NCBI GenBank assembly: GCA_001303885.1
Contig: LJUE01000174.1
Coordinates: 1-9,750, forward strand
Reading direction: 5' to 3'
From: Planctomycetes bacterium SM23_32
GTDB taxonomy: Bacteria > Planctomycetota > Brocadiia > SM23-32
DNA: 9,750 nt
Notes under the pieces: generated by a model
Seen by the model: the letters and a program-made list of their open reading frames with translations, nothing else
The model's database searches: none
What the model was told of the DNA's origin: nothing
Shown here: in pieces, positions 1-5,706 of the stretch
Numbering within the stretch: position 1 is the first letter of the stretch
How the letters are laid out: each line of letters begins with the position of its first letter
Position numbers and translations under genes: made by a program

Positions 1-476
1 CCCCCTACGTCAGCTTCAACATCCCGGCCCGCGGTGAAGGGCTCACCGCCGACGTCGTGTCGCAGTGGACCGTCGAGCAGGTGCTGGACCACGCGGAGAG
101 CGCCGCGCTGCCGCAGTGCATCGAGTGGATTCGGGGTCAGAAGGAGGTGGCCGACCGCAACGGCCTGCTGCTGGTGGCCTACGAGGGCGGCCAGCACATG
201 GTGGGCGTGCAGGGCGGCGAGAACAACCAGGCGCTGACCCGACTCCTCCAGGCCGCCAATGCCCACCCGCGCATGGGGCGGATCTACGAGCGCTACTACG
301 ACGCGTGGACGCGGGCCGGCGGCGACCTGTTCTGCTACTTCTCCTCGGTGGGCCTGTGGAGCAAGTGGGGGAGCTGGGGCATCCTCCAGCACTACGACGA
401 CGAGGCGGCGCAGAGCCCCAAGTTCATGGCCACCATGCAGTGGGCGGCCTCGCTCGGTCAGCCCGTGAAGAACTAG
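1..476 (+). CDS. C-terminal part of a large glycoside-hydrolase-like or cellulose-binding-type protein (5' end outside window)
   Basis: The frame is open from base 3 with no stop upstream, so the gene begins before the window; the GTG at 57 is only an internal codon. The visible 157 residues end at TAG 474-476. They contain an AYEGGQH segment, then NNQALTRLLQAAN, a conserved-looking RMGRIYERYYDAW stretch, and a Trp/Gly-rich end (WSKWGSWGILQHYDDE). This pattern resembles the C-terminal end of large, often secreted proteins of planctomycete-type bacteria that are annotated loosely as cellulose-binding or glycoside hydrolase-like. There the YEGG strand would sit at the end of a TIM-barrel-like domain and its Glu could be a catalytic residue. 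That assignment is recollection and inference; no signal peptide or catalytic pair is visible because the N-terminal part is missing. The function and substrate are not determined. The stop codon overlaps the palindromic element that follows. Confidence 0.7.
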   Translation, partial: PYVSFNIPARGEGLTADVVSQWTVEQVLDHAESAALPQCIEWIRGQKEVADRNGLLLVAYEGGQHMVGVQGGENNQALTRLLQAANAHPRMGRIYERYYDAWTRAGGDLFCYFSSVGLWSKWGSWGILQHYDDEAAQSPKFMATMQWAASLGQPVKN

Positions 477-574
477 GGACAGTCACCTATTCCCGCATGC
501 TCAGTGAAGCACGCCGAGAAAGCGTCCCCGAAACACGCCTTGGCGGAGTGTGGGCCGGAACAGGTGACTGCGCC
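476..574. repeat. REP/MITE-like palindromic element with imperfect 21-nt terminal inverted repeats
   Basis: Arms 476-496 and 554-574 pair at 17 of 21 positions. They share a perfect 9-bp core: cagtcacct at 480-488 and aggtgactg at 562-570. Inside are two smaller hairpins. One is TGCT/AGCA at 498-501 and 508-511. The other is acac+gcc at 533-539 with ggc+gtgt at 542-544 and 548-551, with a three-base bulge. The whole therefore folds as a compact branched structure with no reading frame. The end sequence gggacagtcacctat resembles a dispersed short repeat common in environmental bacterial genomes and often linked to REP-associated tyrosine transposases (Y1 type). No such transposase is in the window. 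The left end overlaps the last base of the upstream stop codon. It could also act as a transcription attenuator between the two genes. Confidence 0.65.
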
Positions 575-591
575 TCGTTCTCCGGCCCCGG

Positions 592-620
592 TTGACCGCC
601 CCGGGGGGCACGGCTATACT
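592..620 (+). promoter_or_regulatory. Sigma70-type promoter for purD
   Basis: A -35 box TTGACC at 592-597 and a -10 box TATACT at 615-620 are separated by 17 bases, the optimal sigma70 spacing, and each differs from consensus by one base. Transcription would start near 627, giving a leader of about 38 bases before the purD ATG. In a sequence this GC-rich, such a match just upstream of a gene is unlikely by chance. No operator or purine riboswitch is visible in the leader. Confidence 0.75.
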
Positions 621-664
621 GTGCCGGCTTCTGCGCGGCGGTGCGGCAAAGAGGGCTTCTTGAC

Positions 665-1837
665 ATGAACATCCTGGTGGTTGGCGGCGGCGGCAGGGAA
701 CACGCCCTGGTCTGGAAGATCGCTGAGTCCCCCCTGGTGGACCGGCTCTTCTGCGCGCCGGGTAACGCGGGCATCGCCGAGCAGGCCGAATGCGTGGACA
801 TCGGCGCTGAGGAAGTGCTGCGGCTGCGGAGGTTCGCCCGCGAGAACGCCATTGACCTGACCGTGGTCGGCCCCGAGGCGCCGCTGGTGAAGGGCATCGT
901 GGACGCCTTCGAGACAGCGGGACTCAGGGCGTTCGGCCCGAGCCAGCAGGCCGCGAGGATCGAAGGCAGCAAGGTCTTCGCCAAGCAGCTCATGCAGCGC
1001 CACAGCATCCCCACCGCTGAGTTCCGCACCTTCACCGCACCCGAACGCGCCAAGGCCTACCTCGACATGGTGGGTGCGCCCATCGTGGTGAAGGCGGACG
1101 GCCTGGCGGCCGGCAAGGCGGCCATCGTCTGCCGCACGCTGGAGGAGGCCTACGAGGCGGTGGACCGCATCATGATCCGCAACGAGTTCGCGGACGCCGG
1201 CGCCCAGGTCGTCGTGGAGAGCTGCCTCAGAGGCGAGGAGGCGAGCATGATCGCCTTCACCGACGGCCGGACCCTCGCGGTGATGCCCTCCTGCCAGGAC
1301 CACAAGCCCATCTACGACGGCGACAGGGGGCCCAACACGGGCGGCATGGGGGCCTACAGCCCGGCCCCTCTCATCAGCGACGAACTGGCCGCCCAGCTCG
1401 AGCGCGAGGTCCTGGTCCAGACGGTTCACGCCATGAACCGCGAGGACAAGCCCTATCGCGGCGTCCTCTACGCCGGCATCATGGTCGCCGACGAGGGGCC
1501 TCGCGTGCTCGAGTTCAACTGCCGGCTCGGCGACCCCGAGACCCAGCCCCTGCTGATGCGCCTGGAAAGCGACCTCGTGCCCGTCCTGCTCTCCACGCTG
1601 GACGGCACGCTGGAAGACGCCGACATTCGCTGGAGCGAGCGCCCCACCTGCTGCGTCGTGATGGCCTCGGGCGGCTATCCGCTCAGCTACAAGAAAGGCT
1701 ACCCGATCGAGGGGCTCGAAGAGGCCGGCGCCATGGACGATGTGGTGGTCTTCCACGCCGGCACCAGGCTGGAGGATGGACAGGTCCTCACCAACGGGGG
1801 CCGCGTGCTCGGCGTGACGGCTCCCAGAAGGCCATAG
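665..1837 (+). CDS. purD: Phosphoribosylamine-glycine ligase (GAR synthetase), C-terminally truncated
   Basis: PurD catalyses the second step of purine synthesis in the cytoplasm: 5-phosphoribosylamine + glycine + ATP give glycinamide ribonucleotide. The ATG at 665 is preferred to the in-frame GTG at 641. It starts directly with the family N-terminus MNILVVGGGGREHAL and has a ribosome site aaagaggg at 648-655. The 390 residues show the N-terminal Rossmann domain, the ATP-grasp lobe with VVKADGLAAGK (141-151), the substrate loop DHKPIYDGDRGPNTGGMG (212-229) and the metal/ATP motif EFNCRLGDPETQ (283-294). All catalytic elements seem present. The protein then stops soon after the conserved NGGRVLGVTA strand, about 35 residues short of the usual ~425. 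In another frame, 1825-1863 reads QKAIDRLAAGDD, similar to the missing helix (AQKRAY in E. coli). This suggests an indel near 1823. The gene may still be functional, or the consensus may be wrong. Confidence 0.93.
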   Translation: MNILVVGGGGREHALVWKIAESPLVDRLFCAPGNAGIAEQAECVDIGAEEVLRLRRFARENAIDLTVVGPEAPLVKGIVDAFETAGLRAFGPSQQAARIEGSKVFAKQLMQRHSIPTAEFRTFTAPERAKAYLDMVGAPIVVKADGLAAGKAAIVCRTLEEAYEAVDRIMIRNEFADAGAQVVVESCLRGEEASMIAFTDGRTLAVMPSCQDHKPIYDGDRGPNTGGMGAYSPAPLISDELAAQLEREVLVQTVHAMNREDKPYRGVLYAGIMVADEGPRVLEFNCRLGDPETQPLLMRLESDLVPVLLSTLDGTLEDADIRWSERPTCCVVMASGGYPLSYKKGYPIEGLEEAGAMDDVVVFHAGTRLEDGQVLTNGGRVLGVTAPRRP

Positions 1838-1917
1838 ACCGGCTGGCAGCCGGGGACGACTGACGCCCTTCTGATCGCCCTGGCAGGCGCTCTCCACGGC
1901 TCCGGGCTGCACACGAG

Positions 1918-2036
1918 AACCACGAAGGTCGCCAAGGCACCAACGAGAGAACAGGAACGGGCAAGAAGGGGCGTCACCGGGTGAGCGTGTGATCTGCCAC
2001 GTTCCTTCGTGCCGCTTCCCTTCTTCCTTCGTGGTT
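1918..2036. repeat. Intergenic inverted-repeat cluster of the 'aaccacgaagg' type
   Basis: The 11-mer aaccacgaagg at 1918-1928 has its perfect reverse complement, ccttcgtggtt, at 2026-2036, 97 bases apart. The right arm also contains a direct repeat: ttccttcgtg occurs at 2002-2011 and again at 2024-2033. The left arm continues with related but diverged units (ccaaggcaccaacgag). Tandem accacgaagg-like units facing each other are a recurrent intergenic repeat in many planctomycete and other environmental genomes; their function is not known to me. The interior has no reading frame, so this looks like a decayed non-coding repeat unit rather than an insertion sequence with a transposase. Confidence 0.55.
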
Positions 2037-2075
2037 GAGCAGGGCCGGGGCCTGGCGCGGCGGCCTGCCCCCTGC

Positions 2076-2103
2076 TTGACTTGCCCCCCGGCGGGGTTAG
2101 AAT
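2076..2103 (+). promoter_or_regulatory. Sigma70-type promoter for the pilT cluster
   Basis: TTGACT (2076-2081) and TAGAAT (2098-2103) are 16 bases apart. The start of transcription would be near 2110, leaving a leader of about 35 bases before the ATG at 2146. The G/C-only spacer ccccccggcgggg is itself partly self-complementary. No sigma54 site (GG-N10-GC), which drives some pilin genes, was seen here. Confidence 0.65.
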
Positions 2104-2145
2104 GCTGGCAGACTGCCTGTTCGCGCACTTGTGGGAGCTGTGGCC

Positions 2146-3237
2146 ATGGCCGGCGGGGCTGGCCATACGGTGGACAAGGAGGCGCAGACCGACCTGACGG
2201 TGGCCGGCATCCTGCGCCTGGCCGTCAAGAGGGGGGCATCTGACGCGATCATCACGGCCGGCGTCCCGCCGGCGCTGCGCGTTGACGGCGACCTGCACTA
2301 CACCAACGCCCCGCCGCTGAGCGCGCAGGAGACGCAGCGGCTCGTCTACGACATCCTCGCCGACGACCAGATCGCCCGGTTCGAGCGCGAGAAGGAGCTG
2401 GACTTCTCCATCGCGCTGGGCGAGGAGCACCGGTTCCGGGTGAACTGCTACTGGCAGCGCGACGCCGTGGGGGCGGCCTTCCGCGTGATCCCGAAGGACA
2501 TCCCCGGGCTGGAAAAGCTCGGCGTGCCGGCCATCATGCGCGATCTGATCCTGAGCCATCAGGGCCTCATCCTGGTCACCGGCCCCACCGGCCACGGGAA
2601 GTCCACCACCCAGGCCGCCTTGCTGGACATCGTCAACACCGAGAAGAAGGTCCACATCGTCACCATCGAGGACCCGATCGAGTTCCTGCACGCCAGCAAG
2701 AGCTCGGTGGTGGACCAGCGGGAGGTGGGGCAGGACACGCTGAGCTTCGACGAGGCCCTGCGCCACGTGTTGCGCCAGGACCCGGACGTGATCCTGATCG
2801 GCGAGATGCGCGACCTGGAGACGATGCGCACGGCCCTGACCGCCGCCGAGACCGGGCACCTCGTCATCGCCACGCTGCACACCAACGACGCCGTCCAGTC
2901 GGTGGACCGGATCATAGACAGCTTCCCGCCGCACCAGCAGAGCCAGGTGCGCGCGCAGCTCTCCTTCTGCCTGCTGGCCATCCTGAGCCAGCGCCTGCTG
3001 CCGCGCAAGGGCGGCGGGCAGCGCGTGCTCGCCACCGAGCTGCTCTGCAACAACGCGGCCGTCGCCAACCTGGTGCGCGAGGGCAAGACGCAGCAGATCT
3101 ACGGCGTGATGGAGACCCAGGCCCGCCAGGGCATGTACACCATGGACTTCTGCCTCAAAGACCTCTACCTGAAGGGGCTGGTGGAGCGGGACGCGGCCCG
3201 CCGGCGGATGAGGAGCCCCCAGCTCCTCGACCTGTAG
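2146..3237 (+). CDS. pilT: Type IV pilus twitching motility ATPase PilT (first copy)
   Basis: This is a hexameric AAA-type secretion ATPase that disassembles type IV pili at the inner-membrane base, powering retraction and twitching. The length of 363 residues is normal for PilT. Visible in order are the N-terminal PAS-like domain; Walker A GPTGHGKS (146-153); the Asp box TIEDPIEF with E175, D176 and E179; Walker B VILIGEMRD (215-223) followed by LET; the His box TGHLVIATLHTND (236-248); and an AIRNLIRE-like motif AVANLVRE (305-312), which is needed for retraction in PilT. Walker A carries His where Ser is usual (GPTGSGKS). ATG 2146 is chosen over GTG 2131 because gggag (2133-2137) sits eight bases upstream; GTG 2170 is also possible. 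It is the first gene of a cluster with a TPR membrane protein and a second PilT-like ATPase. No pilin or assembly gene is in the window. Confidence 0.93.
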   Translation: MAGGAGHTVDKEAQTDLTVAGILRLAVKRGASDAIITAGVPPALRVDGDLHYTNAPPLSAQETQRLVYDILADDQIARFEREKELDFSIALGEEHRFRVNCYWQRDAVGAAFRVIPKDIPGLEKLGVPAIMRDLILSHQGLILVTGPTGHGKSTTQAALLDIVNTEKKVHIVTIEDPIEFLHASKSSVVDQREVGQDTLSFDEALRHVLRQDPDVILIGEMRDLETMRTALTAAETGHLVIATLHTNDAVQSVDRIIDSFPPHQQSQVRAQLSFCLLAILSQRLLPRKGGGQRVLATELLCNNAAVANLVREGKTQQIYGVMETQARQGMYTMDFCLKDLYLKGLVERDAARRRMRSPQLLDL

Positions 3238-3294
3238 AGCCCCGTGCGCCGGGGGCGGCGCGACACACCGAACGGAGGGCGGGCGGAGCGCCCC

Positions 3295-4005
3295 ATGGCA
3301 AGCTGGCTGCTCGGACACGTCTTCGTCATCGCTTGCCTCTACGGCATCGTTGCCTCCGTGCTGTTCTGGCATTGCAGCAGGCTGCACAACAGCCTTGCCT
3401 ACGGGCTCTACGTTTTCGGCCTGCTGGGGCTGATGGCCATCACGGGCCAGCAGTCCATGGCGGGAGGCGGCCCCGGCGCCCTACTGGGCCTCATCCTCGG
3501 GTTGCTGGCAAGCGTGTTCATCCTGCTGTGCAACGCCCCGGCCCTCTACTTCTCCATGGAGCATTTCCTGACGAAGCTCGGCCGCGAGGCGCTCGGGCTC
3601 AACCAGATGGTCTTCCGCAAGAGCTATGACCGCGCCAAGGGGGCCGAGGCGCGGGGGGACTTCGAGCAAGCGGCGGCCCTCTACCGCCACGAGCTGGAGT
3701 ACGACCCGAGGGACACCACCGCGCGGCGCCTGCTCGCCGAGGCCCTGCTGAGATGCGGCCGGCCGGAGGAGGCCGTCGAGGAGCTTCAGCAGATCCTGGA
3801 GCTGCTCAGGAAGGGCGAGAGTGAGGAGCGCATGGCCACCCTGTTCCGGCTGGCCGAGGTCTCCGACGAGGAGCTCGGCGACCCGCATCGCGCCCGCCAG
3901 TTCTACGAGAGGGTCGTCGCCGAGGACCCCGAGAGCAAGCATGCCGGCTACGCGCGCAGCCGTCTGGGCGGCGGCGATCCGTCCGAGGCGCCCACCGATT
4001 CCTGA
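3295..4005 (+). CDS. Three-helix membrane protein with C-terminal TPR repeats, between two PilT genes
   Basis: I do not recognise a named family. The 236-residue product has three hydrophobic segments at about 5-26, 33-52 and 60-86. A soluble tail from about residue 105 follows with TPR-like helices: about 113-137 (GDFEQAAALYRHELEYDP), 141-172 (ARRLLAEALLRCGRPEEAVEEL) and 181-215 (GDPHRARQFYERVVAEDP). The tail is probably cytoplasmic and acts as a protein-binding scaffold (inference). ATG 3295 is preferred over GTG 3244 because it has ggag at 3285-3288, six bases upstream, and opens straight into the first helix, whereas the extra 17 residues would be Arg/Gly-rich. It starts 57 bases after pilT and ends 13 bases before the next ATPase, so all three are probably co-transcribed. 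By context it may couple the retraction motors to the membrane or pilus base. Confidence 0.85.
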   Translation: MASWLLGHVFVIACLYGIVASVLFWHCSRLHNSLAYGLYVFGLLGLMAITGQQSMAGGGPGALLGLILGLLASVFILLCNAPALYFSMEHFLTKLGREALGLNQMVFRKSYDRAKGAEARGDFEQAAALYRHELEYDPRDTTARRLLAEALLRCGRPEEAVEELQQILELLRKGESEERMATLFRLAEVSDEELGDPHRARQFYERVVAEDPESKHAGYARSRLGGGDPSEAPTDS

Positions 4006-4018
4006 GAGGACCCATGCC

Positions 4019-5164
4019 ATGCACGTGCAGCAGGACGCCGCCGAAGGGATGGGCCGCACCGAGGAGTGGCTACAGAGGCTGCTGCGGGAGACGGTGGCAC
4101 GGTCGGCCTCGGACCTGTTCCTGAAGACCGACGCGCCGCCCAGCCTGCGCATTGACGGCCAGGTGCAGTTCCTCAAGACGGATCCCGTGCCGGCCCGGAT
4201 CATGGAGCGCGTCGCCGAGGCCGTGCTGGGGGAGCGGCGTGTCCGCTTCAAGGAGGCGGGCGAGGTGGACCTGGCCTACGAGGTTGAGGCCGCCGGGCGG
4301 TTCAGGGTCAACGTGTTCCGTCAGCGGGGCGCCACGAGCGCCGCGTTCCGCTACATCCCGCTGGACGTGCCGGCGTTCGAGGAGCTGAACCTGCCGGCCA
4401 GGCAGCTGGCCCACCTGGCCGCCCAGACCCGTGGCGTGGTCCTGGTGACGGGTGTGACGGGCTCGGGCAAGTCCACCACGCTGGCCGCCATCGTGGACCA
4501 CATCAACGCCAACTACAGGCGCCACGTCATCACCATCGAGGACCCCATCGAGTTCGTCCACGCCGACAAGCTGAGCCTGATCGAGCAGCGGGAGGTGGGC
4601 TGGGACACCGTCTCGTTCGAGGAGGCGCTCAAGCACGTCGTGCGCCAGAGCCCGGACGTGATACTGATCGGCGAGATGCGCGACGAGGTGACCATCCAGA
4701 CCGCGCTGAACGCCGCCGAGATCGGCCACCTGGTGCTGAGCACCCTTCACACGGCCAGCGCCATGCAGACGCTGGAGCGCATCGTCAGCTACTTCCCCCC
4801 TTACCAGCACGAGCTGATCCGCACGCAGCTCTCCAACACGATGCAGGGCATCCTCTCCCAGCAGCTCCTGGTGCGGGCGGACGGCCCGGGGCGCGTGCCG
4901 GCCGTGGAGGTGATGATGCGCTCACCCACCATCTGCGAGCTGATCCTCAGGGGGGAGACCGGGAAGCTGAACGCCGCCATGCGCGAGGACTCCTACTTCG
5001 GCAATGAGACCTGCCACGAGGCGCTGATCCGCCTCTACCGGGAGGGCACCATCACGCTGGAGACGGCGCTGGCGGCCTCGCCCAAGCCGCAGGAGTTGAA
5101 GAATGAGATCCAGGGGCTGCGGATGGACAGCTCCGGCCGCGGCGTCGGCACGGGGCAGGTCTGA
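4019..5164 (+). CDS. pilT: Second PilT/PilU-family pilus retraction ATPase
   Basis: This 381-residue protein is a paralogue of the ATPase at 2146-3237 with the same layout: N-terminal PAS-like domain, Walker A GVTGSGKS (145-152), Asp box TIEDPIEF (E174, D175, E178), Walker B VILIGEMRD (214-222) and a His box with IGHLVLSTLHT (235-245). It differs in places that are normally conserved. The LET after GEMRD is EVT (223-225), and the AIRNLIRE region reads TICELILR (304-311). The C-terminus (CHEALIRLYREG, then LAAS) is closer to PilU-like accessory ATPases as I recall them, so it may support the first copy rather than replace it; this is inference. ATG 4019 is chosen because gagagga (4004-4010) lies eight bases upstream, right after the stop of the TPR gene. 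An ATG at 4049 is less likely. Confidence 0.9.
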   Translation: MHVQQDAAEGMGRTEEWLQRLLRETVARSASDLFLKTDAPPSLRIDGQVQFLKTDPVPARIMERVAEAVLGERRVRFKEAGEVDLAYEVEAAGRFRVNVFRQRGATSAAFRYIPLDVPAFEELNLPARQLAHLAAQTRGVVLVTGVTGSGKSTTLAAIVDHINANYRRHVITIEDPIEFVHADKLSLIEQREVGWDTVSFEEALKHVVRQSPDVILIGEMRDEVTIQTALNAAEIGHLVLSTLHTASAMQTLERIVSYFPPYQHELIRTQLSNTMQGILSQQLLVRADGPGRVPAVEVMMRSPTICELILRGETGKLNAAMREDSYFGNETCHEALIRLYREGTITLETALAASPKPQELKNEIQGLRMDSSGRGVGTGQV

Positions 5165-5194
5165 GCGCGGCGCCCGCAGCGCAGCAGCGGCACA

Positions 5195-5214
5195 TGTGAG
5201 GCAGCCGCCTCACA
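5195..5214. terminator. Perfect 8-bp hairpin between converging operons (possible bidirectional terminator)
   Basis: TGTGAGGC (5195-5202), loop AGCC (5203-5206) and GCCTCACA (5207-5214) form an uninterrupted stem. It lies 30 bases after the stop of the second pilus ATPase and contains the stop codon of the opposing acetyltransferase (5210-5212). There is no T-run on either side, so it does not meet the classical intrinsic terminator pattern; the position between convergent genes is the main argument. Confidence 0.5.
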
Positions 5215-5695
5215 GGAACCGGTGCATGACGTAGGCGTCCACCGGGCCGCGCTCGGGGTGGCGGAACGCCCGCGGCAGCGTGCCGACGATCTCGAACCCG
5301 AGCTTCCGGTAGACGTGGATCGCCCGCTCGTTGGTGCTCACCACGAGGTTGAACTGCATGGCCTCGAAGCCGAGCTGACGGGCCGTCGCGAGCGAATGCT
5401 CCACCATGGCCGTGCCGACGCCCTGGCCGCGATGCTCCCGCCGGACGATGTAGCCGGCGTTGGCCACGTGGGAGCCGGGCCCGCCCGCGTTGGCCCGCAC
5501 CAGGTAAGTGCCGACCACCTCGTCCCCGAGGCAGGCCACCCAGACGCTGTGGCCCGGCGACATCCACCCGCTCAGCGCCGGCTCCCGCTCCATGTCCGGT
5601 TCGAAGGGGAACGAGTCGCCCTCCTGCGCCACCTGGCGGAGCATCTCCCATGTGGCGTCGGCGTCGGCCCCGCTCGCCCTGCGGATCGTTACCAT
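5210..5695 (-). CDS. GNAT family N-acetyltransferase (distal copy)
   Basis: This 161-residue protein transfers an acetyl group from acetyl-CoA to an amine; the acceptor is unknown. The GNAT motif A is clear: YIVRREHRGQGVGTAMV, with the CoA pyrophosphate loop R89-G-Q-G-V-G94. Motif B follows as NERAIHVYRKLGFEIVGTLPRAF (122-144). This form is typical of the YncA/amino-acid or antibiotic N-acetyltransferase side of the family. ATG 5695 is chosen over the longer frame to 5902. It has AAGGAG (5702-5707 on the complement) six bases upstream, and the extra N-terminus would be an Arg/Pro-rich shadow inside the neighbouring gene. The ribosome site overlaps the stop codon of the preceding acetyltransferase with an 11-base gap, so the two are probably translationally coupled. 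It is the last gene of the minus-strand unit. Confidence 0.88.
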   Translation of the reverse strand: MVTIRRASGADADATWEMLRQVAQEGDSFPFEPDMEREPALSGWMSPGHSVWVACLGDEVVGTYLVRANAGGPGSHVANAGYIVRREHRGQGVGTAMVEHSLATARQLGFEAMQFNLVVSTNERAIHVYRKLGFEIVGTLPRAFRHPERGPVDAYVMHRFL

Positions 5696-5706
5696 TCCGC
5701 GCTCCT

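Larger units (their letters stand above)
1838..2145. other. Gene-free stretch between purD and pilT
   Basis: No plausible gene lies on either strand in these 308 bases. From left to right it holds: the out-of-frame remnant of the purD C-terminus (to 1863); a perfect 6-bp hairpin, ccggct (1839-1844) with agccgg (1848-1853), which has no T-tract and so is at most a weak terminator; an inverted-repeat cluster (1918-2036); and a sigma70 promoter (2076-2103) followed by the pilT leader. The leader has gggag at 2133-2137, eight bases before the chosen ATG. Confidence 0.7.

Noticed and set aside
476..574. tRNA gene, suggested by the branched fold
   Set aside because: No acceptor stem of 7 bp, no T-loop GTTCRANNC pattern and no 5-bp anticodon stem with a sensible loop; arm lengths fit a REP-like palindrome.
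621..664. Purine riboswitch in the purD leader
   Set aside because: The leader is only about 40 bases long and shows no three-way junction or conserved purine-aptamer loops.
1839..1853. Intrinsic terminator after purD
   Set aside because: A 6-bp stem with a 3-base loop is present, but no T-tract follows, so it is mentioned only as a weak possibility.
614..2128. 504-residue minus-strand open frame opposite purD
   Set aside because: Composition is typical of a shadow frame in GC-rich DNA (rich in Arg, Ala, His, Gly, with no domain), and purD on the other strand is unmistakable.
1699..3387. 562-residue minus-strand open frame opposite pilT
   Set aside because: It mirrors pilT codon positions, is full of His/Gln/Val/Leu repeats typical of antisense frames, has no recognisable motif, and crosses two clear plus-strand features.
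3821..4018. Longer N-terminus for the second pilus ATPase
   Set aside because: The added residues are Arg/Ser/Pro-rich, overlap the TPR gene in another frame, and have no ribosome site; ATG 4019 has one.
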